DNA of 64,000 bases from JAHJDR01 sp964609965 (GTDB lineage: Bacteria > UBA10199 > JADGCS01): NCBI GenBank assembly GCA_964609965.1, contig CAZSTS010000001.1:124001-188000 (forward strand), read 5' to 3'. Of the stretch, positions 25,424 to 33,454 are shown piece after piece; position 1 is the first letter of the stretch; each line of letters opens with the position of its first letter. A program made the translations under genes and the position numbers. The notes below the pieces were generated by a model. The model ran no database searches, was not told the origin of the DNA, and worked only from the letters and a program-made list of their open reading frames with translations.

Positions 25424-26194
25424 ATGTCTGCTACAACATCAACAACACCTCCAACTGCTTTTACGTATCGAGTACTTGTTCATTCAGGTGGTACCTCAAC
25501 ATATCATAAAATAGTAGCTTCTCCAGACACTGATAGTACAGAAGCCAGGGCAGAGGAAAATTCTCGAGTAGCACGGCTTCCAATACAAAGACCTGTAACA
25601 ACTAATCATTACCATGAGCCTTCAACAGGGCTACTAAATACAGCCAAATTATTTGGAGCAGCAGGTGTATTCTTTGCAGCAAAAAATGTAGCTGAGTTTC
25701 AAGGTTGTGACCCTATTACTAGTATTGCCATTGGTGCAGGAGCTGCTGTTTTGAGCTTAGGTATAGGCTACCTGCGAGATCCGGGCCAAACAAAAATGAG
25801 TTTAAGACTTACAGGCGGGTATGCTGTGGCAGATCTTTATGTGCAAATGGTCATGAAGCATAAAGCGAGCCTTGGTTCTTCAGTAGATCCATCGTGGGTG
25901 AAAGAAGATTATGGCAGCACATTGCAAGCTTTATCCCGAGAATACTATCAACCATTGTTTATTCAAAAGCTATTTGAAGGTCTTTTAGTTGAGACTGACA
26001 AAAGACGTCTCTCTAATATTGCTGATATATTAGCTTATTATGGAAGTCGTGTTAGGACGGATCTAGAGACCTTTATTGCAGATTATCAGGATAGTCCGAG
26101 ACACAGAAGCAAGGTAGAATATGCTCGAGCAGCACTTAATGCTATTCCGCAAAAAAGGGCCAAATCTCGCCAAGCACGTAAAATGATTGCATAA
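25424..26194 (+). CDS. Hypothetical protein with two hydrophobic segments
   Basis: The 256-residue product starts with a Thr/Ser-rich segment and a polar region, then two hydrophobic stretches around residues 72-115 (including FGAAGVFFAAKNVAEF and SIAIGAGAAVLSLGIGYL). It ends in a basic, helical C-terminus (KRAKSRQARKMIA). This suggests a membrane-associated protein with a cytoplasmic basic tail. A GAAAGGA SD precedes the ATG, and a rho-independent terminator follows at 26258-26290. No family is recognised. Confidence 0.6.
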   Translation: MSATTSTTPPTAFTYRVLVHSGGTSTYHKIVASPDTDSTEARAEENSRVARLPIQRPVTTNHYHEPSTGLLNTAKLFGAAGVFFAAKNVAEFQGCDPITSIAIGAGAAVLSLGIGYLRDPGQTKMSLRLTGGYAVADLYVQMVMKHKASLGSSVDPSWVKEDYGSTLQALSREYYQPLFIQKLFEGLLVETDKRRLSNIADILAYYGSRVRTDLETFIADYQDSPRHRSKVEYARAALNAIPQKRAKSRQARKMIA

Positions 26195-26257
26195 TTTCGC
26201 GTTAGAAAATACTGGGAAATACTATTGATCAGCAAGACTCCCTATGGTACTGTATTT

Positions 26258-26290
26258 GCGCTTTGTTATGAGAAGAAAGCGCTTTTTTTT
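26258..26290 (+). terminator. Rho-independent terminator
   Basis: The stem GCGCTTT/AAAGCGC closes an 11-base loop and is followed by eight T residues. It ends the hypothetical gene at 25424-26194. Confidence 0.8.
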
Positions 26291-26391
26291 GAGTGATTGG
26301 AAAATCAATTGTGAGTTATCTTTTTAAAGACCCTCCCTTGTATTCGCCAGCCCTTAAGAAAGTTTTGTATTAATAATTAAGGAGTAATTAC

Positions 26392-26727
26392 ATGAGTAAG
26401 AAACTATATATGGGAAACCTTCCCTATTCAGTGGACGATGCACAATTAGAATCTTTGGCTACACCTTTTGGTGAAGTCGTAAGTGCAAACGTCATTAAAG
26501 ATAAATTTAGTGGCCGTTCAAAAGGCTTTGGTTTTGTCGAAATGGCAAATGATGATGATGCCCAAAAGGCTATCACTGACCTCAACGAGAAAGAAGTTGA
26601 CGGAAGAAATATCATCGTAAACGAAGCCCGTCCAATGGAAAAACGCGAAGGCCGTGGCGGCGGAAGACCTCATGGTGGCGGCGGTGGTCGCAACAACCGT
26701 GGCGGTGGCTACAACTCACGTTGGTAA
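26392..26727 (+). CDS. Glycine-rich RRM RNA-binding protein
   Basis: The 111-residue protein has a single RRM with both RNP motifs: LYMGNLPY (RNP2, near residue 4) and KGFGFVEM (RNP1, near residue 44). A Gly/Arg/Asn-rich tail follows, with GGGRPHGGGGGRNN-type sequence. Such proteins bind single-stranded RNA and are often cold-induced in cyanobacteria and proteobacteria. It has an AAGGAG SD and its own terminator. A fairly long untranslated leader could exist after the preceding terminator, but I cannot fold it reliably. Confidence 0.9.
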   Translation: MSKKLYMGNLPYSVDDAQLESLATPFGEVVSANVIKDKFSGRSKGFGFVEMANDDDAQKAITDLNEKEVDGRNIIVNEARPMEKREGRGGGRPHGGGGGRNNRGGGYNSRW

Positions 26728-26749
26728 AATCTTTTACTAAGATTTCAAC

Positions 26750-26780
26750 AAGGCGTTCCAATTTGGAGCGCCTTTTTTTT
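26750..26780 (+). terminator. Rho-independent terminator of the RRM gene
   Basis: AGGCGTTCCA and TGGAGCGCCT form a ten-base arm pair with a short AT loop, followed by eight T residues. It slightly overlaps the stop of the convergent NTPase gene. Confidence 0.88.
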
Positions 26781-27264
26781 AACCTTTTTCCGCCAGTAAA
26801 TTAAATTCATATTCCGAAAATTCTTTTCTAAACTGATCAACACATTTTCTTCTTACAACTGTAAGAGTACTTCTATTATTATATATATTATGTAGGACTG
26901 GCCAAAAGCCCATGTGGTCGCACAACTCAAGCGGGCCAACCTCGTCGATAACAAAAATATCTGGTTTTCCAAATTCTATTTTAGAAGAATCTACGAAGAC
27001 CGTTTCATCAAAAAAGAAACTCCGCCACTGAGCTGAACCTTGAAATGATTCTTTACGTATAAACTTCCTTTTGTTCTGAATTTTAGACATTGTGATGAAA
27101 ACAATATCGTATCCTGTCTTGATGTCGTTTTCAAAATAGGGAAGAGAAATCCATCCAGAAACGTTTCTGCCTTGATTGATAAAGAACTTAACCAGTTCCC
27201 AAAGTTTTGAACTTTTACCAGTATTTACTTCATCAGAAATGAGTGTATGATGATTTTCAGCCAA
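26779..27264 (-). CDS. THEP1-like NTPase with variant Walker A
   Basis: The 161-residue protein shows a P-loop-like DEVNTGKSS near residues 11-19 and the diagnostic Walker B region VIDEVGPLEL near 107-116, as in nucleoside-triphosphatase THEP1. The first glycine of the Walker A GxxxxGK[ST] pattern is Asp here. The start is a TTG overlapping the membrane-protein stop by eight bases, which indicates translational coupling. The family is best known for hydrolysing NTPs; its biological role is unclear. It may energise or regulate the product of the coupled membrane gene (inference). Confidence 0.7.
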   Translation of the reverse strand: MAENHHTLISDEVNTGKSSKLWELVKFFINQGRNVSGWISLPYFENDIKTGYDIVFITMSKIQNKRKFIRKESFQGSAQWRSFFFDETVFVDSSKIEFGKPDIFVIDEVGPLELCDHMGFWPVLHNIYNNRSTLTVVRRKCVDQFRKEFSEYEFNLLAEKG

Positions 27265-27901
27265 TCAGGCCTCTTGCAAGAATAGTTGAAACAATCAGAA
27301 TAGCAGCCGTACTTAAGCGAGCAGCCAAAGAAAAACGAGTGAGATTCAATAATCTAAGACGTCCATAACTGAAGCTCACTAAAGAAATAACTGACATAGT
27401 GATTGCAGTACCAATAGCCATATTTAGGAGAATAAGTGAAATTCCTCCTTCAAGTGGTCCAGGAAAATAGTTAACAATGGTAAGAGAGAAAAGGCTAAAA
27501 GCCAGAACAGAAGCAGGGTAGAGAAGTGCAGAGGCTGCTAGCGTTGTCTTCCATGAGCCTTCCTTGGTTTTAAAGAGGCTTGAAATCACGCTAAAACAAA
27601 GACCTTGCATCACAATGGCCTGGGCAGGATTGATAATCTTTATATGAAAAAAGGGCATGGCAAATAGAAAGGGGTCTAAAAATTTGAATGCCGCTGCTAT
27701 GATTGAAACGGTTATGAGTTGATGAACTTTGAGACCGTTTTTTAGTCCCCAAAACATCAGTGCAAAACCAATAGGGGCCATAATTTTTCCAGCAATAGGA
27801 AGATGAGTCATGTGCAAAAAACCACCGAGCGTGGCTTCTAGAAAGCCCCATAAAGATCCTACAAGAATGACTGTTGTCCAATTTGAGCCTAGCTTTTTCA
27901 T
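27257..27901 (-). CDS. Multi-pass inner-membrane protein
   Basis: The 214-residue hydrophobic protein has about six predicted membrane segments, for example TVILVGSLWGFLEATLGGF, LLYPASVLAFSLFSLTIV and ILIVSTILARGLIG. The ATG at 27901 has a GGAGGA SD; an upstream in-frame start at 27955 is less likely. It is coupled to the NTPase gene. The size and membrane topology are compatible with a substrate-binding S-component or transporter of small molecules, but I do not recognise the family. Confidence 0.72.
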   Translation of the reverse strand: MKKLGSNWTTVILVGSLWGFLEATLGGFLHMTHLPIAGKIMAPIGFALMFWGLKNGLKVHQLITVSIIAAAFKFLDPFLFAMPFFHIKIINPAQAIVMQGLCFSVISSLFKTKEGSWKTTLAASALLYPASVLAFSLFSLTIVNYFPGPLEGGISLILLNMAIGTAITMSVISLVSFSYGRLRLLNLTRFSLAARLSTAAILIVSTILARGLIG

Positions 27902-27996
27902 ATTTGATTCCTCCAAAAAGAAAATCTTAGTAATATGAGCATGATATGGGATCAAGCAGTGTTTTGATATGATGGGAAGGGTATAAGTGAAATAGC

Positions 27997-28182
27997 CTAT
28001 ATTAAGGTATTTAAGGGACTCATGATAAGAATAAAAAACATTATAATTAAGAGGGTTAGGATGGTTCTTTTAAACCAAGAATGGCCCTTATTTTTTGTGC
28101 ATTTCGTAAAGCATGAATCATATTGGGATAGACTTATCTTTGGGCTAATACCCATGAGATCCTTGTATGTAGAATTTTGCAT
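27997..28182 (-). CDS. Small C-terminally anchored membrane protein
   Basis: The 61-residue ORF is preceded by a very good GGAGGT SD six bases from the ATG at 28182, which is the main reason to accept it. A hydrophilic N-terminal half with two cysteines (CFTKC) precedes a hydrophobic segment TILTLLIIMFFILIMSPL. It could be a small regulatory membrane protein. An opposite-strand frame (28022-28240) lacks comparable signals. The remaining spacer up to 28321 shows nothing clear. Confidence 0.5.
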   Translation of the reverse strand: MQNSTYKDLMGISPKISLSQYDSCFTKCTKNKGHSWFKRTILTLLIIMFFILIMSPLNTLI

Positions 28183-28321
28183 TTCCACCTCCAGCTATTG
28201 TGATTTGCAAATTAAGTGCCAAAAGAAAGGAAATGATTAACAGGGAATAACATCATGTTACACAAGTTCACATAATATTACAGGGGGATACATACCTCAT
28301 AGTGGGGAGAGGAGAAGGCAA

Positions 28322-29197
28322 TTATAGCCCACGCATAAATTCAGGCCTTAATAAAGAGGGGTCTTGTTTGGCAAGAATGGTATCGATCATTTCAAGGGTT
28401 TCATCCTTATCTCTAGGAAAATGGGCCTTAATAGGGAGGTAATTTGAGGCATGATTGGCACGCACTTCAACGTCTTTTACATTGAGATGAGAAAGCACAG
28501 TCTTAAGTTCTTGAATATGATCCATCTGCGAAAGGGGCTCATAGTCATCTCCAAAAGCCTTGATAAAACGCTCTTCACCTAAAGGAAACATAATCATCAA
28601 AAAAGAAACATACTTTGGATTGGACTTGCTCAAAAGCTTGGCTGTATTCACTGCATGTTGTTCAGAATACTTTTTGCCTGCAATGCCTAAGAGATTAGTT
28701 GTAGAAATGGTAAATCCAGCTTCATGGGCCTTGAGAATTCCCTGAAGAATTTCATCAGAGCTAGCCCCTTTGTTGATTTTCTTGAGAATCACATCATCGC
28801 CAGATTCTACTCCGTAATAAAGCATTTTAAGACCAGCTTGATTGATGGCTTTAAGCTCTTCAGGTGTTTTCTTGAGAAGATTTTGTGGAGTTGCATAAGA
28901 AGTGATGCGTTTTAAATTGGGAAACTTCTCTATAATAAGTTCAAGAATAGGTATGATTTTATTTGTGGAAAGAACCAAGGCATCACCATCTGCTAAAAAA
29001 ACCTTTTCTGTTTTTGGCCATTTCTTTGCTGCCCATTCAATGTCTTTAGAAATATCATCAAATGAGCGCGTGCTAAATTTCTTTGAGGTGTACATATCGC
29101 AGAATGTGCATTTGTTCCACGAACACCCAAGCGTGACTTGAAAAATTAATGAACGTGCTTCTGAAGGAGGGCGGAAAAGGGGTTGGTGGTAGATCAC
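28322..29197 (-). CDS. Radical SAM protein
   Basis: The 291-residue protein has the cluster motif GCSWNKCTFCDMY, a C-x4-C-x2-C variant in place of the more common C-x3-C-x2-C, and later YYGVESGDD typical of the radical SAM barrel. It would cleave S-adenosylmethionine to generate a 5'-deoxyadenosyl radical; the substrate is unknown. Its ATG overlaps the stop of the upstream aminotransferase gene (ATGA), implying co-translation. A member of an uncharacterised broad family seen in many anaerobes. Confidence 0.82.
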   Translation of the reverse strand: MIYHQPLFRPPSEARSLIFQVTLGCSWNKCTFCDMYTSKKFSTRSFDDISKDIEWAAKKWPKTEKVFLADGDALVLSTNKIIPILELIIEKFPNLKRITSYATPQNLLKKTPEELKAINQAGLKMLYYGVESGDDVILKKINKGASSDEILQGILKAHEAGFTISTTNLLGIAGKKYSEQHAVNTAKLLSKSNPKYVSFLMIMFPLGEERFIKAFGDDYEPLSQMDHIQELKTVLSHLNVKDVEVRANHASNYLPIKAHFPRDKDETLEMIDTILAKQDPSLLRPEFMRGL

Positions 29198-30045
29198 CTT
29201 CTTGTTCTCTCAATAAACATTTTTTGGATTTTCATAGTGAGATTACCAGGCCTTCCATCAGCGATAGCCTTGTCATCAACTTTAACAACAGGCATGATTT
29301 CTGTTACAGTGCCAGATAAAAACAATTCATCTAAATTGTAGAGAGCTTCATGAGTGATAAAATCTTCTTTTACTGAGATATTGAGCTCTTTTGTCAGCCC
29401 AAAAAGAAATTCTCTTGTAGCTCCAGGCAGGGTTTCTTTACCTTTTGGTGCTGTAATGAGTTCTCCTGATTTAATACCAAAAACATTGCTACTCGTGGCT
29501 TCTGTGACAATGTTATTTGCATCGACAAAAATCGCCTCATAGCAACCTTTTTCAATTGCTTTTTGTCTGGCAATAGAATTACCCAAAAGATTAACTGACT
29601 TAATGTCACAACGAGCCCAACGAATATCTGAATGAGTAATCACTGAAACACCATTCTTCCAGGACTCATTCATTTTATTATCCTCAAAGTGATCAACCCA
29701 AATCAAAACATTGGCAGGAGTGCCTGGTGGAGGAAAGGCATGAGACCTGGGTGCTTCGCCTCGTGAAACCTGAATATACACGGTCCCATTTTCAACACCG
29801 CTATTTTCGAGTGTTTTGAGAGTGTGCTTTTTTACTGCAGCAAAATCACATTCAATATGAATTGATCTTAAATTATTTAGCATTCTCTCAAAGTGTTGGT
29901 CAGCAAGCCAAATTTTGCCCTGATACACACGCATGACCTCGTAAATGGCATCACCAAATAGGTAGGCGCGATCTAGGGGAGATACTTTCACTTCATCTAA
30001 ATACATTTCTTGACCATTGTAATTTGCTAAAAGTCTTTTTGCCAT
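29194..30045 (-). CDS. dat: D-amino acid aminotransferase (class IV PLP)
   Basis: The 283-residue protein fits the D-alanine aminotransferase family: AYLFGDAIYEVMRVY near the N-terminus, YIQVSRGEAPRSHAFP near 95-110, DIKSVNLLGN with the PLP lysine near 147, and EATSSNVFGI. The enzyme interconverts D-alanine and D-glutamate with their keto acids for the cell wall. Branched-chain aminotransferase is the alternative class IV assignment, but the RGEAPRSHAFP block favours Dat. It overlaps the radical SAM gene downstream by four bases. Confidence 0.85.
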   Translation of the reverse strand: MAKRLLANYNGQEMYLDEVKVSPLDRAYLFGDAIYEVMRVYQGKIWLADQHFERMLNNLRSIHIECDFAAVKKHTLKTLENSGVENGTVYIQVSRGEAPRSHAFPPPGTPANVLIWVDHFEDNKMNESWKNGVSVITHSDIRWARCDIKSVNLLGNSIARQKAIEKGCYEAIFVDANNIVTEATSSNVFGIKSGELITAPKGKETLPGATREFLFGLTKELNISVKEDFITHEALYNLDELFLSGTVTEIMPVVKVDDKAIADGRPGNLTMKIQKMFIERTRR

Positions 30046-30126
30046 TAAAAGCTCCGGAGTAAAATATTACGAGAAGCGTAAATTAGCGGCATGTTGTTGT
30101 TTATTCAAACTTTATTTGAAAATAAA

Positions 30127-30170
30127 TTCCCCTCTCCTTTGTAAGGAGGGGGCTAGGGGGAGGTAGGCTC
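30127..30170. repeat. Single arm of the CCCCTCTCCTTTGTAAGG family
   Basis: CCCCTCTCCTTTGTAAGGAG followed by GGGGCTAGGGGGAGGTAGG repeats the arm structure seen at 14071-14160 and 15369-15471. It lies between dat and the anti-sigma-like gene. Confidence 0.7.
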
Positions 30171-30179
30171 TCCAAGGAA

Positions 30180-30596
30180 TTATCTAGACTGTGACACTGC
30201 TTCAGCTAAATAGAGCCAAGGATCGCCAGCAGAGGCATACTCTTGCTCATCAGCGGAATCATATTCATTATCCGTATAGATGGTTTCGAATGTTTCTTCG
30301 ATATAGGCTGAAAGTTTTTCGTCAGTAATAGATTCTGTGGGTTGAGGCAAATATGTAGTCAATGTAATGAAGCCAATCATAGCTGCTGCCGCAATAGGTA
30401 CCATCCATTTGAGAGGAGTAAAAAGGTTCTTTTTGAAAAAAGACTCTTTTTGGGGCTGGCTTGGTGTGATTATGCTGATAGTCCTTAAGATCTTATCTTT
30501 TTCTCCTGGTTTTGGAGCAGGGGGGAGGGGGGCATTTTCTGCTAAAAACCGATCTAATTTATCTTCGATGTTTTTATCTAGGTGTTCTTTTTTCAT
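30180..30596 (-). CDS. Putative anti-sigma factor
   Basis: The 138-residue protein has a charged cytoplasmic N-terminal part, one membrane segment (WMVPIAAAAMIGFITLTTYL, about residues 64-83) and an acidic periplasmic C-terminal part. This topology fits a membrane anti-sigma factor, and the start overlaps the end of the ECF sigma gene. No zinc-binding HxxxCxxC motif is present, so it is not a classical ZAS protein. The function is inferred from topology and position. Confidence 0.7.
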   Translation of the reverse strand: MKKEHLDKNIEDKLDRFLAENAPLPPAPKPGEKDKILRTISIITPSQPQKESFFKKNLFTPLKWMVPIAAAAMIGFITLTTYLPQPTESITDEKLSAYIEETFETIYTDNEYDSADEQEYASAGDPWLYLAEAVSQSR

Positions 30597-31123
30597 AACG
30601 AAACCCCATTTTTAGTTAATATTTCATGCATCTTTGATCTGGCATAGTGCAATCTAGATTTTACAGTACCTTCTGGAACCTTTGTGATCTCTGACACTTC
30701 GTTCACTGACAAACCTTCCATGCAATGTAGAACGAGTACAGAGCGATGTTCCTCTGCTAATTTGCTTAAACCATTTTGAACTAAGTCTTTATTCATAAAT
30801 TCATTTTCGTTTGAGCCGTTACTAATAAGTTCTGCTTTGAGTTCCAGTGTTTGTTGTTTGCGTTTACGCAAATTATCCAAAGCAACATTGTAGGTGACTC
30901 GGTAAATCCAAGTTTTCAATTTTGCGCCTCTTTTAAAGCTAGGCAAACCTTTCCAAACTTTCACAAAAGCATCTTGGATCAAGTCATCCAGTTCATCGGC
31001 ATTACATAGTTTAAAAAGAACAGACCTGATCATTTGATTATACTTTTCGTATAAATCCGAAAAACTCTTTAATTCACCAGAAGTATAGGATTCGATATAT
31101 TGGTTTATCTGGTCTTCTTGCAT
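30593..31123 (-). CDS. ECF RNA polymerase sigma factor
   Basis: The 176-residue protein contains region 2 (DDLIQDAFVKVWKGL, then KTWIYRVTYNVALDNLRKRK) and region 4 (LSVNEVSEITKVPEGTVKSRLHYARSKM). It has the length of an RpoE/SigW-type sigma factor. It lies between a Spy-like periplasmic protein gene upstream and the anti-sigma candidate downstream, all on one strand. This suggests an envelope or metal-stress response in which the sigma factor is held by the membrane anti-sigma protein and may control its own operon. Confidence 0.9.
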   Translation of the reverse strand: MQEDQINQYIESYTSGELKSFSDLYEKYNQMIRSVLFKLCNADELDDLIQDAFVKVWKGLPSFKRGAKLKTWIYRVTYNVALDNLRKRKQQTLELKAELISNGSNENEFMNKDLVQNGLSKLAEEHRSVLVLHCMEGLSVNEVSEITKVPEGTVKSRLHYARSKMHEILTKNGVSL

Positions 31124-31160
31124 ACGGTTTTGCTTTAACCCATAAATTTAAAACATTTAT

Positions 31161-31724
31161 TTATTGCACATCAAAAACATTGTTGTTGTTGATGTTTCTT
31201 TTCATGCCTTGGCCCCGTTGTCCTCTTTTCCCTCTTTTTCCACGCATGCTTTTTTGTAGTTCATTAAACTTTGTTTTTTGTTCATCTGTAAGCACAGCTC
31301 TAATTTGAAGGGCTTGTTCAAATCGAGCCGTCGAGAGTTTGGCTTTTAATTCTTCGACGCTAGCATGCATCTTTTTTAAGTCTTCATCTGTTGATGAAAT
31401 ATTGTCCATGGCTTGACGAAATGATTTATGAGCTTCTTTGAGAGCGTCTTGTGTTTCCTTTTGACTAGCCATGCATTTTTCACGAAGTTCTGTTATTTGT
31501 GTTTTTTGTTCATCAGTGAGATCGAGTTGTTCCATAATCTTCTTCATCTGCTGGCCTTTTTGTCCTTTCCTGCCCTTGCCTCTGAATTGTCCATCTTGTC
31601 CGCTACTTTGCATTTGCTGGCCAGAGGAGTCTGGAGGACCATATTGGCTAAAGGCTGAAGGGATAACGAGTGCAAAACTCAAAATGAAACCTATAATAAA
31701 TATTTTGATTTTATGTTTTCTCAT
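31161..31724 (-). CDS. Spy/CpxP-like periplasmic protein with LTxxQ motifs
   Basis: A signal peptide (KIKIFIIGFILSFALVIPSAFS) leads into a Gln/Gly-rich segment, then LDLTDEQKTQITELREKC and later AVLTDEQKTKFNELQKS, the two LTxxQ motifs of the Spy/CpxP family. A helical, charged middle part joins them. Such proteins chaperone or sense damaged periplasmic proteins or metals. The C-terminal tail is basic (RGKRGKRGQRG). The ATG at 31724 with GGAG SD is preferred over the upstream TTG at 31736. It is the first gene of the sigma/anti-sigma operon. Confidence 0.82.
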   Translation of the reverse strand: MRKHKIKIFIIGFILSFALVIPSAFSQYGPPDSSGQQMQSSGQDGQFRGKGRKGQKGQQMKKIMEQLDLTDEQKTQITELREKCMASQKETQDALKEAHKSFRQAMDNISSTDEDLKKMHASVEELKAKLSTARFEQALQIRAVLTDEQKTKFNELQKSMRGKRGKRGQRGQGMKRNINNNNVFDVQ

Positions 31725-31835
31725 CTTTTTCTCCAAAAAATTAAAACCATTTTTTCTAAAGAGAAGTTCTAAATAGTTTTCTCTTCTTTTTACACTTTTA
31801 GACGTAAAGGTTAAGTAAAAGGTTCAATGGGGATT

Positions 31836-31955
31836 TGAGCCTATGAACCAACGCTCCTAGGCCCCTACGCCAGAAAACCTAATATGTTGATATTATTGGT
31901 CAATATAGGCTTTCCGTAGGAGCATAGGCGCGTAGGATCGTAGGTGCAAATAATA
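31836..31955. repeat. CCTACGATCCTA-family repeats in the divergent spacer
   Basis: The spacer between the Spy-like gene and the lipoprotein gene at 32107 holds an imperfect inverted repeat: ATGAACCAACGCTCCTAGGC and CCCCTACG on the left (31843-31872), and CGTAGGAGCATAGGCGCGTAGG then ATCGTAGGTGC split across 31914-31950 on the right. The right arm matches, in reverse complement, the repeat at 17441-17476. No gene is seen in 31737-32106. Confidence 0.55.
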
Positions 31956-32106
31956 TAAAATAATATTGAACCAATATTGGCCATCCAGCGTCTATTAAGG
32001 GCAGATACAGAATATGATGGAAATATACATTAAAAATTAAATAATTAATCCACTCTTGTAACGGAAATAAATTCTGACAGCAGAGTGACAAACAATGAGG
32101 AAACAT

Positions 32107-33270
32107 ATGAAATATTTAACCCAGTCAATAAAATCTCTTATATTATTATTAAGCTGTCTTGCTCTGACAACAGCCTGTGGTAGCTTAATTGGTTTAGACA
32201 GTGATGGCAACAATTCTACACTTACTTCAGAATCAAATGAAGAAGCCATGGTCACAGCTGCTATTGAATCTCTCAACAGCACTGCTTCTTCAAGTGAATC
32301 ATCTTCTAGTAGTTCAACATCATCTCTCACAAAAGGTTCGTCCTATTTAGCAGCTGGTTCAACTGATACAACAACTTCATACGCAACAAAACACTATAGG
32401 TTTAGATGCGATGATGTGACTTCTGTCTATGAAACATTTAGTTGTGATAATACTACAGGCACTATGAGTCGTGAAGTTAGTTTTGAAGATTGTGAGTTAG
32501 ATGACGATAATCGACCTGGAACACTTAATGGTATTTTTCTAAATACTATTGAAAATGGTGGTGACGGTCTTTGTGCAGGTGTTGATAGCATTGATTTTGC
32601 TAGCATGGTTGCCGGCCGAGTTGACGAAGACGGTATTCAGCAAAATGCAGTTCATACACATCAAATTGATGAGGAAAGTCCTCTTGTCTTTGATGTCACA
32701 AAGACTTTTAAAGGCGAAGAAATTGATGGTGTGATTACAGTCACAGGTTCTCGTCAGGTAACGTTTACCGATGCCATTGATTCAAACAAAGATGGAAATA
32801 TAAATACTGTTAATGGTACAGTTGTGAAAACCATCAATCGAATAACAATAGCTGATAATGAAGAGGTTCACAATGTCAACGTGCTGACTCTTGAAGATGC
32901 TTTTACTCCTCTTGATGAAGATGGGGCTGAGCTTGATGAAGTCGCACTCACATACCCAGTGCATGCCTTAGAAATCGACGAAGATGGCATGGTAGACACA
33001 CGTACAGTGACTTCAGGCCAACTCGTTATTGATCGCAACCACTCAGACTTGAGAATTGTTTTGAGTGTTGGTGAAGAAGGGCTCACTTTCTACCCTCAAG
33101 ATCACTGTGGTCCTTATGAAGGAACTGCAATCATCACTGGTTATACACTTGGTGATGATGGAAACTATACTGAAGTTGGTTCTGGTGAAGTTGTTTATGC
33201 AGATGGCATAGCACAGACATCAACGTATAATGGCGCTGAGCTTAATCTTAAGCCAAAGCCTTGTAGCTAA
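32107..33270 (+). CDS. Serine-rich lipoprotein
   Basis: The signal peptide (SIKSLILLLSCLALTTAC) ends with a lipobox whose cysteine is near residue 24. A serine/threonine-rich linker follows (STASSSESSSSSSTSSL), then a beta-rich domain with acidic runs such as DEDG. The ATG at 32107 has a GAGG SD and is preferred over the ATG at 32095. The protein belongs to the same style of surface lipoprotein as those at 1-330 and 1631-2287 (linker followed by a Cys-containing domain). A strong terminator follows. No enzyme domain is recognised. Confidence 0.72.
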   Translation: MKYLTQSIKSLILLLSCLALTTACGSLIGLDSDGNNSTLTSESNEEAMVTAAIESLNSTASSSESSSSSSTSSLTKGSSYLAAGSTDTTTSYATKHYRFRCDDVTSVYETFSCDNTTGTMSREVSFEDCELDDDNRPGTLNGIFLNTIENGGDGLCAGVDSIDFASMVAGRVDEDGIQQNAVHTHQIDEESPLVFDVTKTFKGEEIDGVITVTGSRQVTFTDAIDSNKDGNINTVNGTVVKTINRITIADNEEVHNVNVLTLEDAFTPLDEDGAELDEVALTYPVHALEIDEDGMVDTRTVTSGQLVIDRNHSDLRIVLSVGEEGLTFYPQDHCGPYEGTAIITGYTLGDDGNYTEVGSGEVVYADGIAQTSTYNGAELNLKPKPCS

Positions 33271-33302
33271 GAATTCTTTACCCCCTCATAGTCTTGAAAA
33301 GA

Positions 33303-33333
33303 GGCTTTCGTGAAAACGAAAGTCTTTTTTTTT
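33303..33333 (+). terminator. Rho-independent terminator with GAAA tetraloop
   Basis: GGCTTTCGT and ACGAAAGTC pair over nine positions around GAAA, followed by nine T residues. It ends the lipoprotein gene at 32107-33270. Confidence 0.9.
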
Positions 33334-33340
33334 GTCTATA

Positions 33341-33452
33341 GCCCCTCATCCGCCCTTTGGGCACCTTCTCCCCAACGGGGAGAAGGGACTTTTCCCTCGC
33401 CCCTCTGGGGAGAGGGTGATTCGAGTGTAAACGAGAATCGGGTGAGGGGTAA
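33341..33452. repeat. GC-rich composite palindrome
   Basis: The stretch begins CCCCTCATCCGCCC and ends GGGTGAGGGGT, with inner hairpins CTTCTCCCC/GGGGAGAAG and CCCTC(T)/(A)GAGGG. It is much more GC-rich than its surroundings and looks like a mobile palindromic element inserted between the lipoprotein terminator and the end of the cyclase gene. Confidence 0.7.
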
Positions 33453-33454
33453 TA

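Noticed and set aside
28022..28240. Plus-strand ORF of 72 codons opposite the small membrane protein
   Set aside because: It lacks an SD and family features, and the minus-strand frame has a strong SD.
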